Origin: an uncultured Lachnospiraceae bacterium
Lineage (GTDB): Bacteria; Bacillota; Clostridia; Lachnospirales; Lachnospiraceae
Reading direction: 5' to 3'
NCBI GenBank assembly: GCA_910588295.1
Contig: CAJUQO010000091.1
Location: forward strand, 1 to 5,368
DNA: 5,368 nt
The first letter of the stretch is position 1. Each line of letters starts with the position of its first letter. Under the pieces are notes generated by a model. It was given only the letters and a program-made list of their open reading frames with translations, made no database searches and had not been told where the DNA came from. Shown one piece after another: positions 4,185 to 5,368 of the stretch. The translations under genes and the position numbers were made by a program.

Positions 4185-5150
4185 CTAACCTGCTCCATTC
4201 ATCTCCCTGACATGATGGCATGCAACAAAATGTCCCGGCGCCAGTTCCTCCGTCGGCGGGGTCTTTTTTCTGCAGATATCCGTACACAATTCGCACCGTG
4301 GCGCAAACCGGCAGCCCGGCTTCGGGTTGATGGGAGACGAAATCTCGCCTTTCAGGAGAATCCTCTCGTTCTGCCTGTCAATGTCGGGAACCGCGATGGC
4401 AGCCAGAAGCGCCTTCGTATACGGATGATACGGATGCTCAAACAGCTCATCTCCCTGGCTGTACTCCACCACCCGGCCGAGGTACATGACAAGAATATCG
4501 TCCGAAATGTGCTTTACCACGGACAGGTTATGCGTGATGAAAACATAAGTCAGCTCCAGCTCAGCCTGCAGATCCTGCATCAGGTTTAAAATCTGGGCCT
4601 GAATCGAGACATCGAGTGCTGACACCGGTTCATCACAGACAATAAATTTCGGGTTCATTGCCAGCGCCCTCGCGATGCCGATTCTCTGCCTGCGCCCGCC
4701 ATCCAGCTCGTGCGGATAAGCGCCTGCCAGATTGGGAGCCAGACCCACGGTCCGCATCAGGGCGGCCACGCGCCGCAGCATGGACTGCTTATCCGGACAG
4801 GCCCGGTAGATTTCCAGCGGCTCCTGTATGATCTCACTGACGCACATCCTGGGATTGAGGGAGGAAAACGGATCCTGAAAGATAATCTGCATATTACGCC
4901 GCAGCTCCTTTAGCTGCGTTTTTGACACACTCGTGATATCCTGTCCCTCGAAATAGATTTTACCGTCTGTGCTGTCCAGAAGATGGAGAATCGTCCGCCC
5001 CAGCGTTGACTTTCCGCATCCGGATTCCCCCACAACGCCTAGCGTTTTCCCTTTTTCGATAGAGAAACTCACATCATCCACTGCATGCAGCATTCCGGCC
5101 GGCGTCTTAAAGTACTTCTTTAAATGTTCCACTCTGAGGATTTCACCCAT
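4185..5150 (-). CDS. oppF: Oligopeptide ABC transporter ATP-binding protein OppF/DppF (321 aa)
   Basis: One of the two ATPases that power peptide uptake through the OppBC membrane channel, on the cytoplasmic face. Visible motifs: Walker A GESGCGKST (41-49), Q-loop FQDP (Gln92), signature region ELDGGRRQRIGIARAL (148-163), Walker B FIVCDEP (169-175, Glu174 catalytic), D-loop SALD (177-180) and H-loop FITHNLS (His207). The C-terminal oligopeptide-transporter extension (about 235-321) carries GCRFAPRC and four cysteines, 280, 286, 293 and 311, spaced as in iron-sulfur-bearing Opp ATPases. The ABC signature reads LDGGR instead of LSGGQ. The ATG at 5150 overlaps the end of oppD by 8 nt and has GGAGGGAGG (5159-5167) 8 nt upstream, so the two genes are likely translationally coupled. 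Length is normal for the family. Confidence 0.95.
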   Translation of the reverse strand: MGEILRVEHLKKYFKTPAGMLHAVDDVSFSIEKGKTLGVVGESGCGKSTLGRTILHLLDSTDGKIYFEGQDITSVSKTQLKELRRNMQIIFQDPFSSLNPRMCVSEIIQEPLEIYRACPDKQSMLRRVAALMRTVGLAPNLAGAYPHELDGGRRQRIGIARALAMNPKFIVCDEPVSALDVSIQAQILNLMQDLQAELELTYVFITHNLSVVKHISDDILVMYLGRVVEYSQGDELFEHPYHPYTKALLAAIAVPDIDRQNERILLKGEISSPINPKPGCRFAPRCELCTDICRKKTPPTEELAPGHFVACHHVREMNGAG

Positions 5151-5368
5151 TCGTCCTGCCTCCCTCCTGCGCCCTCAGACATTTCACAAAATGTCCCGGG
5201 CTCACTTCTGCGGTCTGCGGATGGCAGCTCTCACACTCCGGGAGCCTGTACTGGCATCTGGGCGCAAAACAGCATCCCTTTGGCAGATTGGCCGGATCCG
5301 GCATCAACCCTGGTATGGGAACCAGCCTGGTATCCTTTTTGTCGATGTTGGGAATCGAGCCGAACAGC
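5143..5368 (-). CDS. oppD: Oligopeptide ABC transporter ATP-binding protein OppD/DppD, C-terminal 74 residues
   Basis: The visible part starts LFGSIPNIDKKDTRLVPIPG and contains LPKGCCFAPRCQYRLPEC, then SPGHFVKC. This is the C-terminal extension characteristic of peptide-transporter ATPases (oligo_HPY, PF08352). The nucleotide-binding domain lies beyond the right edge. Its cysteines (fragment positions 32, 38, 45, 63) have exactly the same spacing as those of the downstream OppF. The stop TGA (5143-5145) lies inside the oppF start. The upstream oppB, oppC and binding-protein genes are expected to the right but cannot be seen here. Confidence 0.93.
   Translation of the reverse strand, partial: LFGSIPNIDKKDTRLVPIPGLMPDPANLPKGCCFAPRCQYRLPECESCHPQTAEVSPGHFVKCLRAQEGGRTNG
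5159..5167 (-). promoter_or_regulatory. Ribosome binding site of oppF inside the oppD coding end
   Basis: Minus-strand GGAGGGAGG lies within the last codons of oppD, 8 nt before the oppF ATG. It supports coupled translation of the two ATPases. Confidence 0.75.

Noticed and set aside
3714..4589. 291-aa plus-strand reading frame opposite the hydrolase start and oppF end
   Set aside because: Antisense shadow bridging two real genes and their gap, with no start signal or family match.
1..5368. CRISPR array, tRNA or rRNA genes
   Set aside because: No regularly spaced repeats, cloverleaf with CCA-type end, or conserved rRNA segments were seen on either strand.

Overview
The window looks like chromosomal DNA of a gut-type clostridium, probably Lachnospiraceae. 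The reasons are strong AGGAGG-type ribosome sites, TTG and GTG starts, protein sequences typical of that group, and a mobile-element patch set into a richer-GC backbone. It has two parts with clearly different base composition, meeting near 1310-1340.

Positions 1 to about 1340 are AT-rich accessory DNA. At the left edge is the 5' end of an IS3-family transposase OrfA, reading left off the window. Next come a strong intrinsic terminator (202-230) and one copy of a 20-bp repeat. The most interesting locus follows at about 449-773: a compact type I toxin-antitoxin module that appears in no long open reading frame. A 32-residue membrane peptide is encoded on the minus strand (600-698) with its own promoter and a near-perfect Shine-Dalgarno. 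A convergent plus-strand promoter (449-477) would make a small antisense RNA of about 90 nt. The two transcripts share a bidirectional terminator hairpin (528-563). The small RNA also carries a second copy of the toxin start region (492-513 against 675-699), so it can pair with the toxin start codon and codons 3-8. This is the architecture of the enterococcal par (Fst/RNA I/RNA II) system. To its right, a second terminator hairpin and the second copy of the 20-bp repeat precede a DUF2513-like gene on the plus strand.

Positions 1327 to 5368 are GC-richer backbone, all transcribed leftward in this order: the end of oppD, oppF (8-nt overlap with oppD), a 147-bp gap, a serine hydrolase of the class C beta-lactamase family, a 35-bp gap, and a CapA-family metallophosphatase-like gene with a TTG start. 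OppD and OppF power oligopeptide uptake. The two downstream proteins have no visible signal peptide, so a cytoplasmic job acting on imported or wall-derived peptides is a reasonable inference, not a demonstrated one. The capA-like gene and the DUF2513 gene meet tail to tail with a 14-bp overlap exactly where the composition changes, which suggests an integration or deletion junction.
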